A stretch of DNA of 64,000 nucleotides from Rhodanobacter sp. 7MK24 (GTDB taxonomy: Bacteria; Pseudomonadota; Gammaproteobacteria; Xanthomonadales; Rhodanobacteraceae). Below, one piece after another: positions 50,701 through 59,212 of this stretch. The notes below the pieces were generated by a model. That model made no database searches, was not told the origin of the DNA, and saw only the letters and a list, made by a program, of their open reading frames with translations. The stretch spans positions 62,001 through 126,000 of the forward strand of contig NZ_JACYXL010000004.1 in assembly GCF_014842995.1 (NCBI RefSeq). Direction: 5' to 3'. Made by a program: the position numbers and the translations under genes. Position 1 is the first letter of the stretch. The number at the start of each line of letters is the position of its first letter.

Positions 50701-50708
50701 CGATTCAA
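47706..50708 (-). CDS. TonB-dependent receptor with N-terminal CarboxypepD regulatory domain (Oar-like)
   Basis: With TTG at 50708 as start (GAGAG upstream) the protein has 1000 residues. The signal peptide is LRLGALAVATLLALNAAPVLG; ATG starts further upstream would add about 116 residues of non-family sequence. After the beta-sandwich (GHYNATELPLGTYAVSLLRG) comes the plug (DVTTVDSRTVITSQELASLP, GGYSAQYGRSDGGVINVVGK) and a large barrel that ends in Phe (YDF), as outer-membrane barrels do. It imports a large substrate using TonB energy, or acts as an Oar-like adhesion protein. Operator-like palindromes lie about 190-250 bases upstream. Confidence 0.9.
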   Translation of the reverse strand: MNRSSLPRLRLGALAVATLLALNAAPVLGQSTTGSIFGQVPDARGDSVLIKSSTGISRTVTVDSHGHYNATELPLGTYAVSLLRGGNVVDTRNDISLRVGAGTDVSFEAARNLGAVNVTANATPAIDVTTVDSRTVITSQELASLPLARSAEAIALLAPGVVNNSGGYTGPTGQSLATFGGSSASENAYYINGFNTTEPQRGLGGLTLPYGAIEQQEIYTGGYSAQYGRSDGGVINVVGKRGTDEWHFGAQVLWQPEFAQANGTNTYYTNGLPASPIAGSLYDPNSKNREWTTTYDAYLGGPLIKDKLFLFLAAEASRQEGDTVNNVSSASPYVSYHYDLPKWYGKLDWNITDSNILEVTAASNKDETSGSIYNYDYSTLARGSFINDADNTKTGGNLYTAKFTSYVTDDLTFSALYGKMNLANYDVPGNYDSDLTYVTGTQNQNPAYLGGGSPIGNSQVTSSLYNPNRHDTTNNLRIDLSYQLGPHTLSVGIDNQNSRAIDQGSQTSGPGYYWDYAYTTTPTVALIPNLGVGAPANYPGGASGYYAIKYVDSSIASVRSAQRAQYIEDKWQLNDRWLLSLGLRNDQFTDYNADGQPYIRQRSAQWAPRLGFSWDVNGDASFKVYGNAGRYYLGLPLNPALNAAGAYVATQQYFTYSGIAADGTPTGVTAFSNPVSPNNTYGVLPDPKTVTAQNIKSEYQDEFILGFNKTLGEAWTYGAKLTRRVLRNGIDDYCDVATIEAKAAALGYDVSATNSCYLINPGRANTFTVVDTSGAYRSVTLSNAEFGFPQLKRQYDALETFLEHPFDGHWYGKIDYVLSHSYGDTEGQLRSDIQQTAASTSIDWDFPELMSYSNGAQSNDHRHQIKLFGYYQFTPEWLVSGNLSLVSGNPRNCLGFYGPNQTDPDGYGSYYHWCGGQPSPPGTHRLPWNKQVDVGVTYRPAFADHKLGLSLSVFNLFNSQAILNAYPYYQISPNTPDPLYGSAVVRQQPRFARLSATYDF

Positions 50709-50895
50709 GGGCTGATTTCTCTCGAGGGGACGGGACGTGGGGGCCGCCCGGCGCATCCATGCGCAGGGTGCAGGCTGGGTTGGCAATGCATGACCCCATG
50801 CCAGGAAGAGGGGAGGGAGCCGTTCCTGGCGGCCTGCCGGCTTGCCTCGCGTCACGTCGCGAGGTGCCGGGCTGGATGTCGATGTAATCGCATCT

Positions 50896-50909
50896 TTGAA
50901 TCGGTTTAA
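50896..50909. promoter_or_regulatory. LacI-family operator-like palindrome upstream of the TonB receptor
   Basis: TTGAATCGGTTTAA has the symmetric pattern TTnAAnCGnTTnAA with a central CG, the hallmark of LacI-family operators. It lies 188 bases before the receptor start. LacI-type regulators often control sugar-specific TonB receptors in Xanthomonadales, but no lacI gene is in the window. Confidence 0.45.
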
Positions 50910-50941
50910 AGGCCGGATGGCATGAAGATTCAGGCCGTTCA

Positions 50942-50958
50942 TATAGCCATTGGTTATA
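50942..50958. promoter_or_regulatory. Near-perfect 17-base palindrome upstream of the TonB receptor
   Basis: TATAGCCATTGGTTATA reads TATA-n-CCA-n-TGG-n-TATA, symmetric around the central T. On the minus strand it could also contain a -10 element for the receptor gene. The regulator is unknown. Confidence 0.4.
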
Positions 50959-51233
50959 GGGCGCCTGCCGTTTGCCGGGCGATGGGATGGACGTCCAAAT
51001 GCCAAGTCACCCATCCAAGTCATCCATCCTGGACGAGCATTCGCATGTCCGGTCACGAAGAGAATCGGGACGGACGGATACCTTTTGCGGAACAGCCCGG
51101 CGAGCTGTCATCCGTTCTTGTCCGGCAGCGCCACGTCGGGATCAAGGAGGTCAACGGGATACCGTAACCATCCGGTGTCGACGTGGAATGAGGTGGACGC
51201 GGGCGGAAGGGGACTCGCAATTCGTCACGGCGA

Positions 51234-51251
51234 GGTGTACAAATGTCCACC
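51234..51251. promoter_or_regulatory. LexA2-type operator covering the lexA2 start codon
   Basis: GGTGTACAAATGTCCACC is an 18-bp inverted repeat (GGTG-n-ACA-nn-TGT-n-CACC). Its core TGTACAAATGTCCA differs by one base from TGTACAAATGTACA, which I recall as the box described for LexA2 of Xanthomonas citri. It spans the ATG at 51243, so repressor binding would block initiation of the whole cassette. Confidence 0.75.
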
Positions 51252-51854
51252 ATGTCCCCCGAAACCTCCAGACGCCATCAGATCCTCGCCTTTATCCAGC
51301 GCCGGATCGCTGTCGGGCAGCCGCCCAGCCTCGCGGAGATCGCCGAAACGTTCGGATTCGCCTCGCGCAACGCCGCGCAGAAACACGTGCTGGCGCTGGC
51401 CGAAGCCGGATTGATCGAGCTGGTGCCGAATCAGAAGCGCGGTATCCGCCTGCCTGGGGCGGGGCGGCCGGACGTGGTGGCGCTGCCGATCCTGGGCCGC
51501 GTCGCCGCGGGTTCCCCGATCGGACCGGACCCCGGCCAGGGCCAGGAACTCTGGCTGGATGGACGCCTGTTCGCCCGGCGCCCGGATTACCTGCTCCGGG
51601 TCCAGGGTGACTCGATGATCGACGATGGCATCTTCGATGGCGACCTCGTCGGCGTGCACCGCACGCCGGAAGCCCGGGACGGGCAGGTCGTCGTCGCCCG
51701 CGTCGATGGCGAAATGACGATCAAGCGCCTGCAGCGCAAGCGCGACGGTATCCGGCTGTTGCCGCGCAATCCGGCCTATGCACCCATCGTGGTCTCGCCC
51801 AGCCAGGACTTCGCGATCGAAGGCATCTACTGCGGCCTGGTGCGTCGGGGCTGA
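51243..51854 (+). CDS. lexA2: LexA2 repressor of the mutagenesis cassette
   Basis: A 203-residue LexA-type repressor. The N-terminal winged helix (RRHQILAFIQRRIAVGQPPS, then LAEIAETFGFASRNAAQKHV) has Asn-Ala-Ala in the recognition helix, a deviation from E. coli LexA. Self-cleavage elements are complete: Ala89-Gly90 site in GRVAAGSP, Ser124 in VQGDSMIDDG and Lys161 in MTIKRL. Damage-activated RecA would trigger cleavage. The start ATG 51243 overlaps its own operator; GCGAGG lies upstream. An ATG at 51252 is an alternative but has no ribosome binding site. It heads a six-gene operon. Confidence 0.95.
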   Translation: MSTMSPETSRRHQILAFIQRRIAVGQPPSLAEIAETFGFASRNAAQKHVLALAEAGLIELVPNQKRGIRLPGAGRPDVVALPILGRVAAGSPIGPDPGQGQELWLDGRLFARRPDYLLRVQGDSMIDDGIFDGDLVGVHRTPEARDGQVVVARVDGEMTIKRLQRKRDGIRLLPRNPAYAPIVVSPSQDFAIEGIYCGLVRRG

Positions 51855-51855
51855 C

Positions 51856-52482
51856 ATGGCGGGTATTGCCGTGCTCGAATCCCTGTTGGCCACGCAGACC
51901 TTGTGGCATGCCGGTCGCGCCACGGCCGGCACCGCGGATGGCGAGTCTACCGGCCATGCGAATCTCGACGTGCTGTTGCCACAACGCGGGTGGCCGCGGC
52001 GCGCGCTCACCGAGTTGCTGCTGCCGGCCGACGGCGTCGGCGAGCTGTCGCTGCTGCTGCCCACGCTGGCGCGCTTCACCCGGGCCGGCGCCACAGTCGT
52101 CCTGGTCGCGCCGCCGTATCTGCCCTATGCCCCGGCTTGGCAGGCCGCCGGTGTGGACCTGCTGCAACTGGAAGTGATCGATGCGACACCGCGCGATGCG
52201 CTATGGGCGTTCGAGCAATGCCTGCGCAGTGGCGCTTGTGCAGCGGTCGTCGGCTGGCCGCTGCAGGCCGACGCCGCGGCGCTGCGCCGCCTGCAGGTGG
52301 CGGCCGACAGCGGTGGCTGCGTGGGCTTCGCACTGCGCGATCGCTCGCATGCGGACAACCCGTCGCCTGCGGCACTGCGCCTGGAATACAGCCGCGACGG
52401 TCAGCGCACCGGTGCCTGGCATGTGCGCAAGTGCCGCGGCGGCCCGGTGCCGGCGCAGGCCTTCGCCGCGGGGGCGTGGTGA
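51856..52482 (+). CDS. imuA: Translesion synthesis accessory protein ImuA
   Basis: About 208 residues starting at ATG 51856, one base after the lexA2 stop. It begins MAGIAVLESLLATQTLWHAG and contains WPRRALTELLLPADGVGELS, a SulA/RecA-like fold segment typical of ImuA. Together with ImuB it forms the mutasome that delivers DnaE2 to lesions and may interact with RecA. The sequence lacks a clear Walker A motif, as expected for ImuA. Order and spacing place it in the lexA2-imuA-imuB-dnaE2 cassette. Confidence 0.93.
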   Translation: MAGIAVLESLLATQTLWHAGRATAGTADGESTGHANLDVLLPQRGWPRRALTELLLPADGVGELSLLLPTLARFTRAGATVVLVAPPYLPYAPAWQAAGVDLLQLEVIDATPRDALWAFEQCLRSGACAAVVGWPLQADAAALRRLQVAADSGGCVGFALRDRSHADNPSPAALRLEYSRDGQRTGAWHVRKCRGGPVPAQAFAAGAW

Positions 52483-52491
52483 GGCGCGCGC

Positions 52492-53910
52492 ATGTTGTGG
52501 GCCTGCATACTGTTGCCGCAGCTGGCGCTGGACGCTGTCCTTCGCCGTCTGCCTGATCCTTCCGCGCCGCTGGCGCTGATCGGTGGGCCGGCACAGCTGC
52601 GTACGCTGCACGCGGTCAATCCGGCCGCGGCCGCGGCCGGCCTGCGCGCGGGCATGCGTCTGACTGCGGCCCACGCCTTGCTGCCTGATGTCGCGATGGT
52701 CGATCACGATCCGCAGGCCGAGGCGTGCTGGCAACGATTCCTCGCCGCCTGGGCCTATCGCCACAGTTCGCAGGTCAGTGCGCAGTGGCCGGGCTGCATC
52801 GTGCTGGAGGTGCGTGCGAGCTTCGGCCTGCTCGGACCCTGGCCGCGGATCGAGGCGCGATTGCGCGAGGAACTCGACGCGCTGGGTTTCACGCATCGCA
52901 TCGCCATGGCGCCAACGCCACGTGCTGCGCGCGTGCTGGCCGGGCTCCGCGATGGATTGGCGGTTGTCGATCCCGCCGCCCTGCATGACTTGCTGGATCG
53001 CGTGCCGGCGCGTCGTGCGCTCTTGCCCGATGACGCGGGCGAGCGGCTTCATCGGATGGGCCTGCGCGAGCTGCGCGCCGTGCGGGCGCTGCCCGCCGAC
53101 AGTGTGCGCCGCCGATTCGGCCTGCTCCTGCTCCAGCACCTCGATCGGTTGTACGGCAATGCGGATGATCCGCTGGCTTACTACGCGCCACCCGACCGCT
53201 TCGACAGCCGGATCGAGCTGGAGTGTGAGGTGGAGAGCCACACCGCGCTGCTGTTCCCGCTGCGCCGGATGATCGGCGACCTGTGCACCTGCCTGTCGAT
53301 CCGGGACGGTGGCGTGCAGCGCTTCGTACTGCGGTTGGAGCACGAGGGAACGCACACCGACGTGGAGGTCGGCCTGCTGGCCGCCGAACGCGAGCCGGCG
53401 ATGCTGTTCGAGCTGACCCGCGGTCGGCTGGAGCGGGTGCAGCTCGGCCGCCCCGTGGTGGCGATGCGGCTACTGGTGCGGGAACTGCCGCCGTTCGTGC
53501 CGGCGACACGGGATCTCTTTGAGGTGCGCATGCACCAGGCACTGCCGTGGTCGCAACTGCGCGAGCGCCTGCGTGCCCGCCTTGGCGACACGGCCGTGCA
53601 CCGTGTGGCACCGACCAGCGACCCGCGCCCGGAGCGCGCCTGGCGACGCGTGGAAGGAGCGGCGGCATGCATCGGCCAGGCGCCGGTCCGCCCGTCGCGG
53701 CCGCTATGGCTGCTACCCAAGCCCATTCCGCTGCGCGATGCGCGCCTGCGCATCGTTGCGGGCCCGGAACGCCTGGAAAGCGGCTGGTGGGACGGCGACG
53801 AGGCGCGCCGCGACTACTACATCCTGGAGACTTCGCAGGGGCAGCGGGCCTGGGCGTTCGCACCGCCGGGCGAGCAGGGCGGCTGGATGCTGCACGGGTG
53901 GTTTGCGTGA
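52492..53910 (+). CDS. imuB: ImuB, catalytically degenerate Y-family polymerase-like protein
   Basis: A 472-residue member of the Y-family fold ([20 protein letters not shown] at the N-terminus). The catalytic acidic residues of active Y polymerases are not seen: the first motif lacks its Asp, and the second reads [13 protein letters not shown] instead of an SxDE pattern. This fits the known role of ImuB as a non-catalytic hub that binds the beta clamp and links ImuA to DnaE2. The C-terminus has [13 protein letters not shown], a conserved ImuB feature. ATG 52492 lies nine bases after imuA; the stop overlaps the dnaE2 start. Confidence 0.94.
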   Translation: MLWACILLPQLALDAVLRRLPDPSAPLALIGGPAQLRTLHAVNPAAAAAGLRAGMRLTAAHALLPDVAMVDHDPQAEACWQRFLAAWAYRHSSQVSAQWPGCIVLEVRASFGLLGPWPRIEARLREELDALGFTHRIAMAPTPRAARVLAGLRDGLAVVDPAALHDLLDRVPARRALLPDDAGERLHRMGLRELRAVRALPADSVRRRFGLLLLQHLDRLYGNADDPLAYYAPPDRFDSRIELECEVESHTALLFPLRRMIGDLCTCLSIRDGGVQRFVLRLEHEGTHTDVEVGLLAAEREPAMLFELTRGRLERVQLGRPVVAMRLLVRELPPFVPATRDLFEVRMHQALPWSQLRERLRARLGDTAVHRVAPTSDPRPERAWRRVEGAAACIGQAPVRPSRPLWLLPKPIPLRDARLRIVAGPERLESGWWDGDEARRDYYILETSQGQRAWAFAPPGEQGGWMLHGWFA

Positions 53911-56900
53911 GCGGGGACGAGCTGGTGAACGGTGTGGCACCCGATACGCCGGGTGGCCGCCCACCGCGCGCGTGGACGGTGGCGCAGCGGCTGCATCGGA
54001 CGGCGGCCAACGACGATGTGCAGGCGGACAGCTTCCCGGCCTACGCGGAATTGCACTGCCTGTCGGATTTCTCGTTCCTGCGTGGCGCGGCCAACGCGGA
54101 AGAACTGTTTTCGCGCGCCACGCAATGCGGCTACGAGGCGCTGGCGATCACCGACGAGTGTTCGCTGGCCGGCATCGTGCGTGGGCTGGAGGCCGCACGC
54201 GCCACCGGACTCACGTTGATCGTCGGCAGCGAATTCACGCTGGCTTGCGGGCTCCGCTTCGTGCTGCTGGTCGAGACGCTGGCCGGCTACACCCGACTGT
54301 GCGAGCTGATCACCCTCGCGCGGCGTGCGGCGCGCAAGGGCGAGTACCAGCTGACGCGCGAGAACGTGGCGAGTGTCCTGGCGGCAAATCCGAAGGACGG
54401 GGCCGGCTGCGGGTTATTCGCGCTATGGCTGCCGGCGGCGGAACCTGACGAGGCGCAGGGACGCTGGCTGCAGGAACAGCTGGGCGAGCGAGCGCACCTT
54501 GCCGTGGAGCTGCACCGCGAACAGGACGATGCCGCGCGTCTGCGCCAGTTGCTGGGCCTGGCATCGCGGCTGGCCATGACGCCGGTGGCTGCCGGCGACG
54601 TGCACATGGACGTGCGACGCCGACGCGTACTGCAGGACACGATGACCGCGATTCGCCACAACATGCCGCTGGCGGACTGCGGCGAGCATCTGTTCCGCAA
54701 CGGCGAGCACCATCTGCGCACGCGGCGTGCGCTGGGCAACATCTATCCACACGCCTTGCTCGATGCGGCCGTGAAGCTGGCGCGACGCTGCACCTTCCGC
54801 ATGGACGAGGTGCGCTATGCCTATCCAGCCGAGCTGGTGCCTGCCGGCCACACGCCGACGAGCTGGCTGCGCGCCCTGACCGAAGCGGGCCTGCGCGCGC
54901 GCTGGCCGGAAGGCGCGCCGCCCGCGGTCGCGGCACAGATCGAGGACGAACTGGCGCTGATCGCGGAACTCAAGTACGAGGCGTTCTTCCTCACCGTCGA
55001 GGACATCGTTCGCTTCGCCCGCTCGCGCGCCATCCTGTGCCAGGGCCGCGGCTCCTCCGCCAATTCGGCGGTGTGCTATGCGTTGGGCATCACGGTGGTC
55101 AACCCCGCCGAGAGCCGATTGCTGATGGCGCGCTTCCTGTCGCGCGCGCGCAACGAGCCACCCGACATCGACGTAGATTTCGAGCACGAACGGCGCGAGG
55201 AAGTGTTGCAGTACGTCTATGCGAAGTACGGCCGTGCGCGTGCGGCGCTGGCTGCAACCGTGATTCGCTACCGCGGCAAGAGCGCGGTGCGTGACGTTGC
55301 CAGGGCCTTCGGGTTGCCGCCGGACCAGTTGGGACTGCTCGCCGAATGCTATGGCTGGGGCAACGGTGAGACACCGATGGAGCAGCGCCTGCGCGATGCC
55401 GGCTTCGATCCGGACAATCCGCTGATTGCGCGCGTGCTGGCGGTGACGGCCCAACTGCGCGGTCATCCGCGGCACCTGTCGCAGCACGTGGGCGGCTTCA
55501 TCATCAGCGATGCGCCGCTGTCGACCGTGGTGCCGGTGGAGAACGCGGCAATGGCCGAGCGCACCATCATCCAGTGGGACAAGGACGACCTGGAGACGAT
55601 GCGCCTGCTCAAGGTCGACTGCCTGGCGCTCGGCATGCTGACCTGCATCCGCAAGGCGGTCGAGCTGGTCGAGCGGCATCGCGGCTACCGCATCGATCTT
55701 GCCCGGCTGCCGCCTGGCGATCCGGCGACTTACGCGCTGATCCAGGCCGCCGACACCATCGGCGTGTTCCAGATCGAATCGCGCGCGCAGATGAGCATGC
55801 TGCCGCGTCTGAAGCCGAAGACCTTCTACGACCTGGTGGTCGAGGTCGCCATCGTGCGGCCCGGCCCGATCCAGGGCGGCATGGTGCACCCCTACTTGCG
55901 ACGCCGGCAAGGCAAGGAGCCGGTGGTATACCCCTCCACGGAGATCGAGGACATCCTCAAGCCCACCCTGGGCGTGCCGCTGTTCCAGGAACAGGTGATG
56001 GAACTGGTGATCCACGCCGGCTACTCGGCGGAAGAGGCCGATGGTTTGCGTCGTTCGATGGCGGCCTGGGGGCACGGTGGCGACATGGAGCCCCATCGCG
56101 TGCGTATCCGCCAACTGATGGAGGGCAAGGGCTATTCGTCCGCCTTCATCGATCAGATCTTCGAGCAGATCAAGGGCTTCGGTTCCTATGGTTTCCCGCA
56201 GTCGCACGCGGCCTCGTTTGCCAAGCTGGTCTACATCAGCTGCTGGCTGAAGCGGCACGAGCCGGCCGCGTTCGCGTGTGCACTGCTCAACGCGCAACCG
56301 ATGGGTTTCTACTCGCCCAGCCAGATCGTGCAGGACGCGCGCCGCAGCGCAGGGGCGCGACCTCCCTTGGAGATCCGTCCGGTCGACGTGACCCGCAGCG
56401 CCTGGGACAACACGCTGGAAGGCGGCCACGCGCGACAAGGCATGGACGACGATGGGCAGCCCGCGTTGCGGCTGGGCATGCGGCAGGTGGCAGGACTGTC
56501 GGAGACGATGGCGCAGGCGATTGTCGCGGCGCGTGCGCAAGGAGCATTCCGCGATGTGCGAGATCTGTGCCAGCGCGCCGGACTGGACGAGAAGGCACGC
56601 CGGGTACTGGCGGAGGCGGGTGCGCTGCAGACGCTGGCCGGGCACCGTCACGCAGCACGCTGGGCGGTGGCCGGCATCGAGCAGCGTCGCCCGCTGTTGC
56701 CAGGCAGCCCTGACGAGGACGAAGTGACCTTGTCCGCACCGACAACGGGCGAGGATGTGCTGTCGGACTACCGCATCACCGGTCTGACTCTGCAGGCGCA
56801 TCCGCTTTCGCTGTTGCGCCATCGGCTTCGCCAGCAGCGCGTGCTCGATTCCAATCAGCTACGTGGCTTGCCACACGGCCGCATCGTCCGGGTGGCAGGT

Positions 56901-57161
56901 ATCGTTACCCAGCGGCAGCGCCCGGGCACCGCCAAAGGCACGGTCTTCGTCACGCTGGAAGACGAGCACGGCATGGTCAATATCGTGGTCTGGCCGGACG
57001 TGGCACTGCGCCGGCGCAAGACCCTGGTGGGCGCGCGCCTGATGCTCGTGCGCGGGCGCTGGGAGCAGGTGGACGGAGTACGGCATCTCATCGCCTGGGA
57101 CCTGCACGACCTGAGTCAGCTGCTCGGCGAACTGCGCACCACTTCGCGTGATTTCCACTGA
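53907..57161 (+). CDS. dnaE2: Error-prone DNA polymerase III alpha-like subunit DnaE2 (ImuC)
   Basis: About 1084 residues from GTG 53907, which overlaps the imuB TGA; the frame is open back to 53547 but that part overlaps imuB and has no family sequence. The PHP domain opens [20 protein letters not shown] and ITDECSLAG. The C-family polymerase palm carries [20 protein letters not shown] with catalytic Asp residues. A C-terminal OB fold ([20 protein letters not shown]) binds DNA. It performs mutagenic bypass synthesis after damage. It is the fourth gene of the cassette, and alkB follows two bases later. Confidence 0.96.
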   Translation: MSGDELVNGVAPDTPGGRPPRAWTVAQRLHRTAANDDVQADSFPAYAELHCLSDFSFLRGAANAEELFSRATQCGYEALAITDECSLAGIVRGLEAARATGLTLIVGSEFTLACGLRFVLLVETLAGYTRLCELITLARRAARKGEYQLTRENVASVLAANPKDGAGCGLFALWLPAAEPDEAQGRWLQEQLGERAHLAVELHREQDDAARLRQLLGLASRLAMTPVAAGDVHMDVRRRRVLQDTMTAIRHNMPLADCGEHLFRNGEHHLRTRRALGNIYPHALLDAAVKLARRCTFRMDEVRYAYPAELVPAGHTPTSWLRALTEAGLRARWPEGAPPAVAAQIEDELALIAELKYEAFFLTVEDIVRFARSRAILCQGRGSSANSAVCYALGITVVNPAESRLLMARFLSRARNEPPDIDVDFEHERREEVLQYVYAKYGRARAALAATVIRYRGKSAVRDVARAFGLPPDQLGLLAECYGWGNGETPMEQRLRDAGFDPDNPLIARVLAVTAQLRGHPRHLSQHVGGFIISDAPLSTVVPVENAAMAERTIIQWDKDDLETMRLLKVDCLALGMLTCIRKAVELVERHRGYRIDLARLPPGDPATYALIQAADTIGVFQIESRAQMSMLPRLKPKTFYDLVVEVAIVRPGPIQGGMVHPYLRRRQGKEPVVYPSTEIEDILKPTLGVPLFQEQVMELVIHAGYSAEEADGLRRSMAAWGHGGDMEPHRVRIRQLMEGKGYSSAFIDQIFEQIKGFGSYGFPQSHAASFAKLVYISCWLKRHEPAAFACALLNAQPMGFYSPSQIVQDARRSAGARPPLEIRPVDVTRSAWDNTLEGGHARQGMDDDGQPALRLGMRQVAGLSETMAQAIVAARAQGAFRDVRDLCQRAGLDEKARRVLAEAGALQTLAGHRHAARWAVAGIEQRRPLLPGSPDEDEVTLSAPTTGEDVLSDYRITGLTLQAHPLSLLRHRLRQQRVLDSNQLRGLPHGRIVRVAGIVTQRQRPGTAKGTVFVTLEDEHGMVNIVVWPDVALRRRKTLVGARLMLVRGRWEQVDGVRHLIAWDLHDLSQLLGELRTTSRDFH

Positions 57162-57163
57162 CC

Positions 57164-57796
57164 ATGCGCGCGCTCTCCACCCTGACGGACGACCTGTTCG
57201 CGCCATCCATGCAGCCACTGGTATCGGATGCCGAAGGCGGCATCCGCTATTGGCCACGTTTTGTCGACATGGACACGGCCACGTTGTGGTTCGAACGCCT
57301 ACGGGCGAATGCCGAGTGGTCTTCGCTGCAGCGCCCCATGTACGACCGCGTCGTCGACGTGCCGCGACTGCTCGCCGGTTACCTACTCGACGCGCTGCCC
57401 GACACGCTGCCTCTGGCCGACATGCTGGCGCGCGTGCAAGCGTTCGTGCCCGCGCCGTACAGCCATGTCGGCATGAACTTCTACCGCGATGGCCGCGACA
57501 GCGTGGCGATGCATCACGACAAGTTGCACTCATTGGCGGTCGGCCAGCCGATCACGCTGGTGTCGCTGGGGTCGACCCGCCGCATGCTGATCCGTGCCAT
57601 CGGCGGCCGTCGCGAGACGCTCGCGGTCGACCTCGCGCCAGGCAGCCTGCTGTGCATGAGCCATGCCTCCCAGCTCACCCACGAGCACGGCATCCCGAAG
57701 ACCCGGCGCGAACAGCCGGCGCGGATCAGCGCGGCCTTCCGCGTAAGGACCGCACCGGTGGCGCACGCCTCCTGGCCCATCTCGCGGGACGCATGA
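57164..57796 (+). CDS. alkB: AlkB-type 2-oxoglutarate/Fe(II) dioxygenase
   Basis: A 210-residue protein. The iron site is His-x-Asp in MHHDKL and the distal His in THEHGIPK; the 2-oxoglutarate-binding Arg residues lie in ARISAAFRVR. The N-terminal nucleotide-recognition lid contains MYDRVVDVPRLLAGYLLD, and FYRDGRDSVAMHHD is typical of AlkB. It removes methyl groups (1-meA, 3-meC) from DNA by oxidation. The start lies two bases after dnaE2, so it belongs to the SOS cassette. The classical ada-alkB arrangement is not present. Confidence 0.9.
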   Translation: MRALSTLTDDLFAPSMQPLVSDAEGGIRYWPRFVDMDTATLWFERLRANAEWSSLQRPMYDRVVDVPRLLAGYLLDALPDTLPLADMLARVQAFVPAPYSHVGMNFYRDGRDSVAMHHDKLHSLAVGQPITLVSLGSTRRMLIRAIGGRRETLAVDLAPGSLLCMSHASQLTHEHGIPKTRREQPARISAAFRVRTAPVAHASWPISRDA

Positions 57797-57809
57797 AGCC
57801 GGACCGGCG

Positions 57810-58352
57810 GTGAGCATCTGCTACCTCTACGTGCTGCCCCTGGCCTATGAGGACATCCTCAAGGTCGGGATCTCGCACGATCCGTTCGCGCGGGCGCTCG
57901 CGTTCTCACACCGCTACTACGAGTTCTTCGACCTTTCGCGCAGCGTGCTGGTCGAGTTCGATTCCCGCAAGCAGGCACAGGCACGCGAGACGGCGCTGCA
58001 TCGCCGGCTGCGCGAATGGAACGCGATGCAGCCGATCACGGTGCCACGGGCTGCTGCCGGCAAGAGGGAGTGGTATCGCGGCGCTTACGAGATGGTGCTC
58101 GCGCAAGTTGAGACCGACGAGAGAGAAGGGCGTACCGTGCACCGGCCGGCACGGTCGTGGTGGCAGGCGCGGCTGTGCGCTGAACGCGAGAAGCTTTACG
58201 AATGGACCATCCAACTGATGCGCGACGAAGCATCTCCATTGTCGCTGCATGAGCGGCGCCAGCGACTGGCCGATGTGCTGGATGCCTATGCACAACTGGG
58301 CGTTCCACTGGAGGGCGTACTGCCTCGAGAGTGCCATGAATACGGAAGGTGA
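57810..58352 (+). CDS. GIY-YIG fold (T5orf172-like) protein
   Basis: A 180-residue protein from GTG 57810, 13 bases after alkB. Its N-terminal 110 residues fit the GIY-YIG/T5orf172 fold: the first strand ICYLYVLPLAYEDILKVGIS with Lys-Val-Gly-Ile-Ser, an Arg in DPFARALAF, a helix with the metal-ligand Glu in ARETALHRRLRE, and the terminal EWYRGAYEMV. These nucleases cut DNA at repair, restriction or mobile-element sites. The C-terminal 60 residues are helical and not recognised. It ends the SOS cassette, so a damage-processing role is the simplest idea, though its activity is unproven. Confidence 0.82.
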   Translation: MSICYLYVLPLAYEDILKVGISHDPFARALAFSHRYYEFFDLSRSVLVEFDSRKQAQARETALHRRLREWNAMQPITVPRAAAGKREWYRGAYEMVLAQVETDEREGRTVHRPARSWWQARLCAEREKLYEWTIQLMRDEASPLSLHERRQRLADVLDAYAQLGVPLEGVLPRECHEYGR

Positions 58353-58516
58353 CCAGGCAAGTCATCGACAGTGAGAGGAAGCGGTCGGTCAAACTGGCTC
58401 CGTTGAACGTGAAGCTCAAGACGAAAACGGTCAGCGAATACGGGCGCGCCGTATCCGGCGCAGCACCAGCCCCACTACATGGGCAGCGCGCCGCTCCAAG
58501 CTCAGGCGGGTGACTT

Positions 58517-58915
58517 TTACTGGGCTGCCTGCGCCAACAGCGCTGCTGCGCCTGCGATGTTGGCTGCGAGGGAAGAGGATAGGCCATGCCGCTGGAGCAC
58601 ATAAGCAGCGTCGTTATAGGCGATCCACACCGCATCCTGCTCGTCCTGCCAGACCAGGGCCTTGAGCGGGAGATCCAGGCCGACCGAGGGCGATGCCTGC
58701 AATAGGGGAGTGCCGGCCTTGGGGTTGCCGAAGATGAGCATCTCTTCCTGCCGCATCGACAGTCCCGCACGCGTGGCATCGCCGCTGAAGTCGATCCGCG
58801 CGAATACGGTGAGGCCATGGGCCTTGAAGATGTCTTCCAGACGTCGGAGCGTGGTAGGCACATCGTGTGCCGAACGGATCTGCACAATGCCTTGTGCTGT
58901 TTGTGTGTTGCCCAT
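58517..58915 (-). CDS. DUF302 domain protein
   Basis: A 132-residue protein from ATG 58915; the frame is open further upstream but the extra residues are not family-like. The core IRSAHDVPTTLRRLEDIFKA, followed by LTVFARIDFSGDATRAGL and LIFGNPKAGTPLLQASPSVG, is diagnostic of DUF302. The biochemical function is unknown. No signal peptide is seen. It lies convergent to the GIY-YIG gene, 165 bases apart; that gap shows no clear gene. Confidence 0.85.
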   Translation of the reverse strand: MGNTQTAQGIVQIRSAHDVPTTLRRLEDIFKAHGLTVFARIDFSGDATRAGLSMRQEEMLIFGNPKAGTPLLQASPSVGLDLPLKALVWQDEQDAVWIAYNDAAYVLQRHGLSSSLAANIAGAAALLAQAAQ

Positions 58916-59212
58916 GGCTGCATGTCCTGATGGTTGGATAAGGCGGCAGAAAGCGAATGCCCGGCCCCTATGAGATCGGAGGGGTGGCATCCAGACGCCG
59001 AGTCGTCGGATGCCATTCATTACCGGTCCCATCAAGCATGGATCGGAAAAGCTAAGCACCTTCCGACGCATGGAGAGAGTGGGCCCGCCAGCCTACTTCA
59101 AACAGGTCGCAGCGCAGGCCCCCGCCTGAGCGCGGATCGTACCCACCCTGTCGGAAGGCACGGTGTCCCATGCAAATCATGTTGCCTCTGAATGTAATTC
59201 AATATACCCGCG

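Larger units (their letters stand above)
50709..51242. other. 534-base divergent regulatory region
   Basis: No gene is supported here. The region separates the TonB receptor (minus) from lexA2 (plus). It holds a LacI-type operator-like palindrome at 50896-50909, another palindrome at 50942-50958, a self-complementary TGGACGTCCA near 50989, and at its right end the LexA2-box-like inverted repeat covering the lexA2 start. Confidence 0.55.

Noticed and set aside
50709-51056. N-terminal extension of the TonB receptor from ATG 51056
   Set aside because: The extra 116 residues have no family sequence and would cover the operator-like palindromes; TTG 50708 gives a clean signal peptide with a ribosome binding site.
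54423-56822. 799-residue minus-strand open frame
   Set aside because: It is antisense to dnaE2, which carries PHP and polymerase motifs.
58036-59016. 326-residue minus-strand frame over the GIY-YIG and DUF302 genes
   Set aside because: It runs in a different phase across two supported genes and shows no domain.
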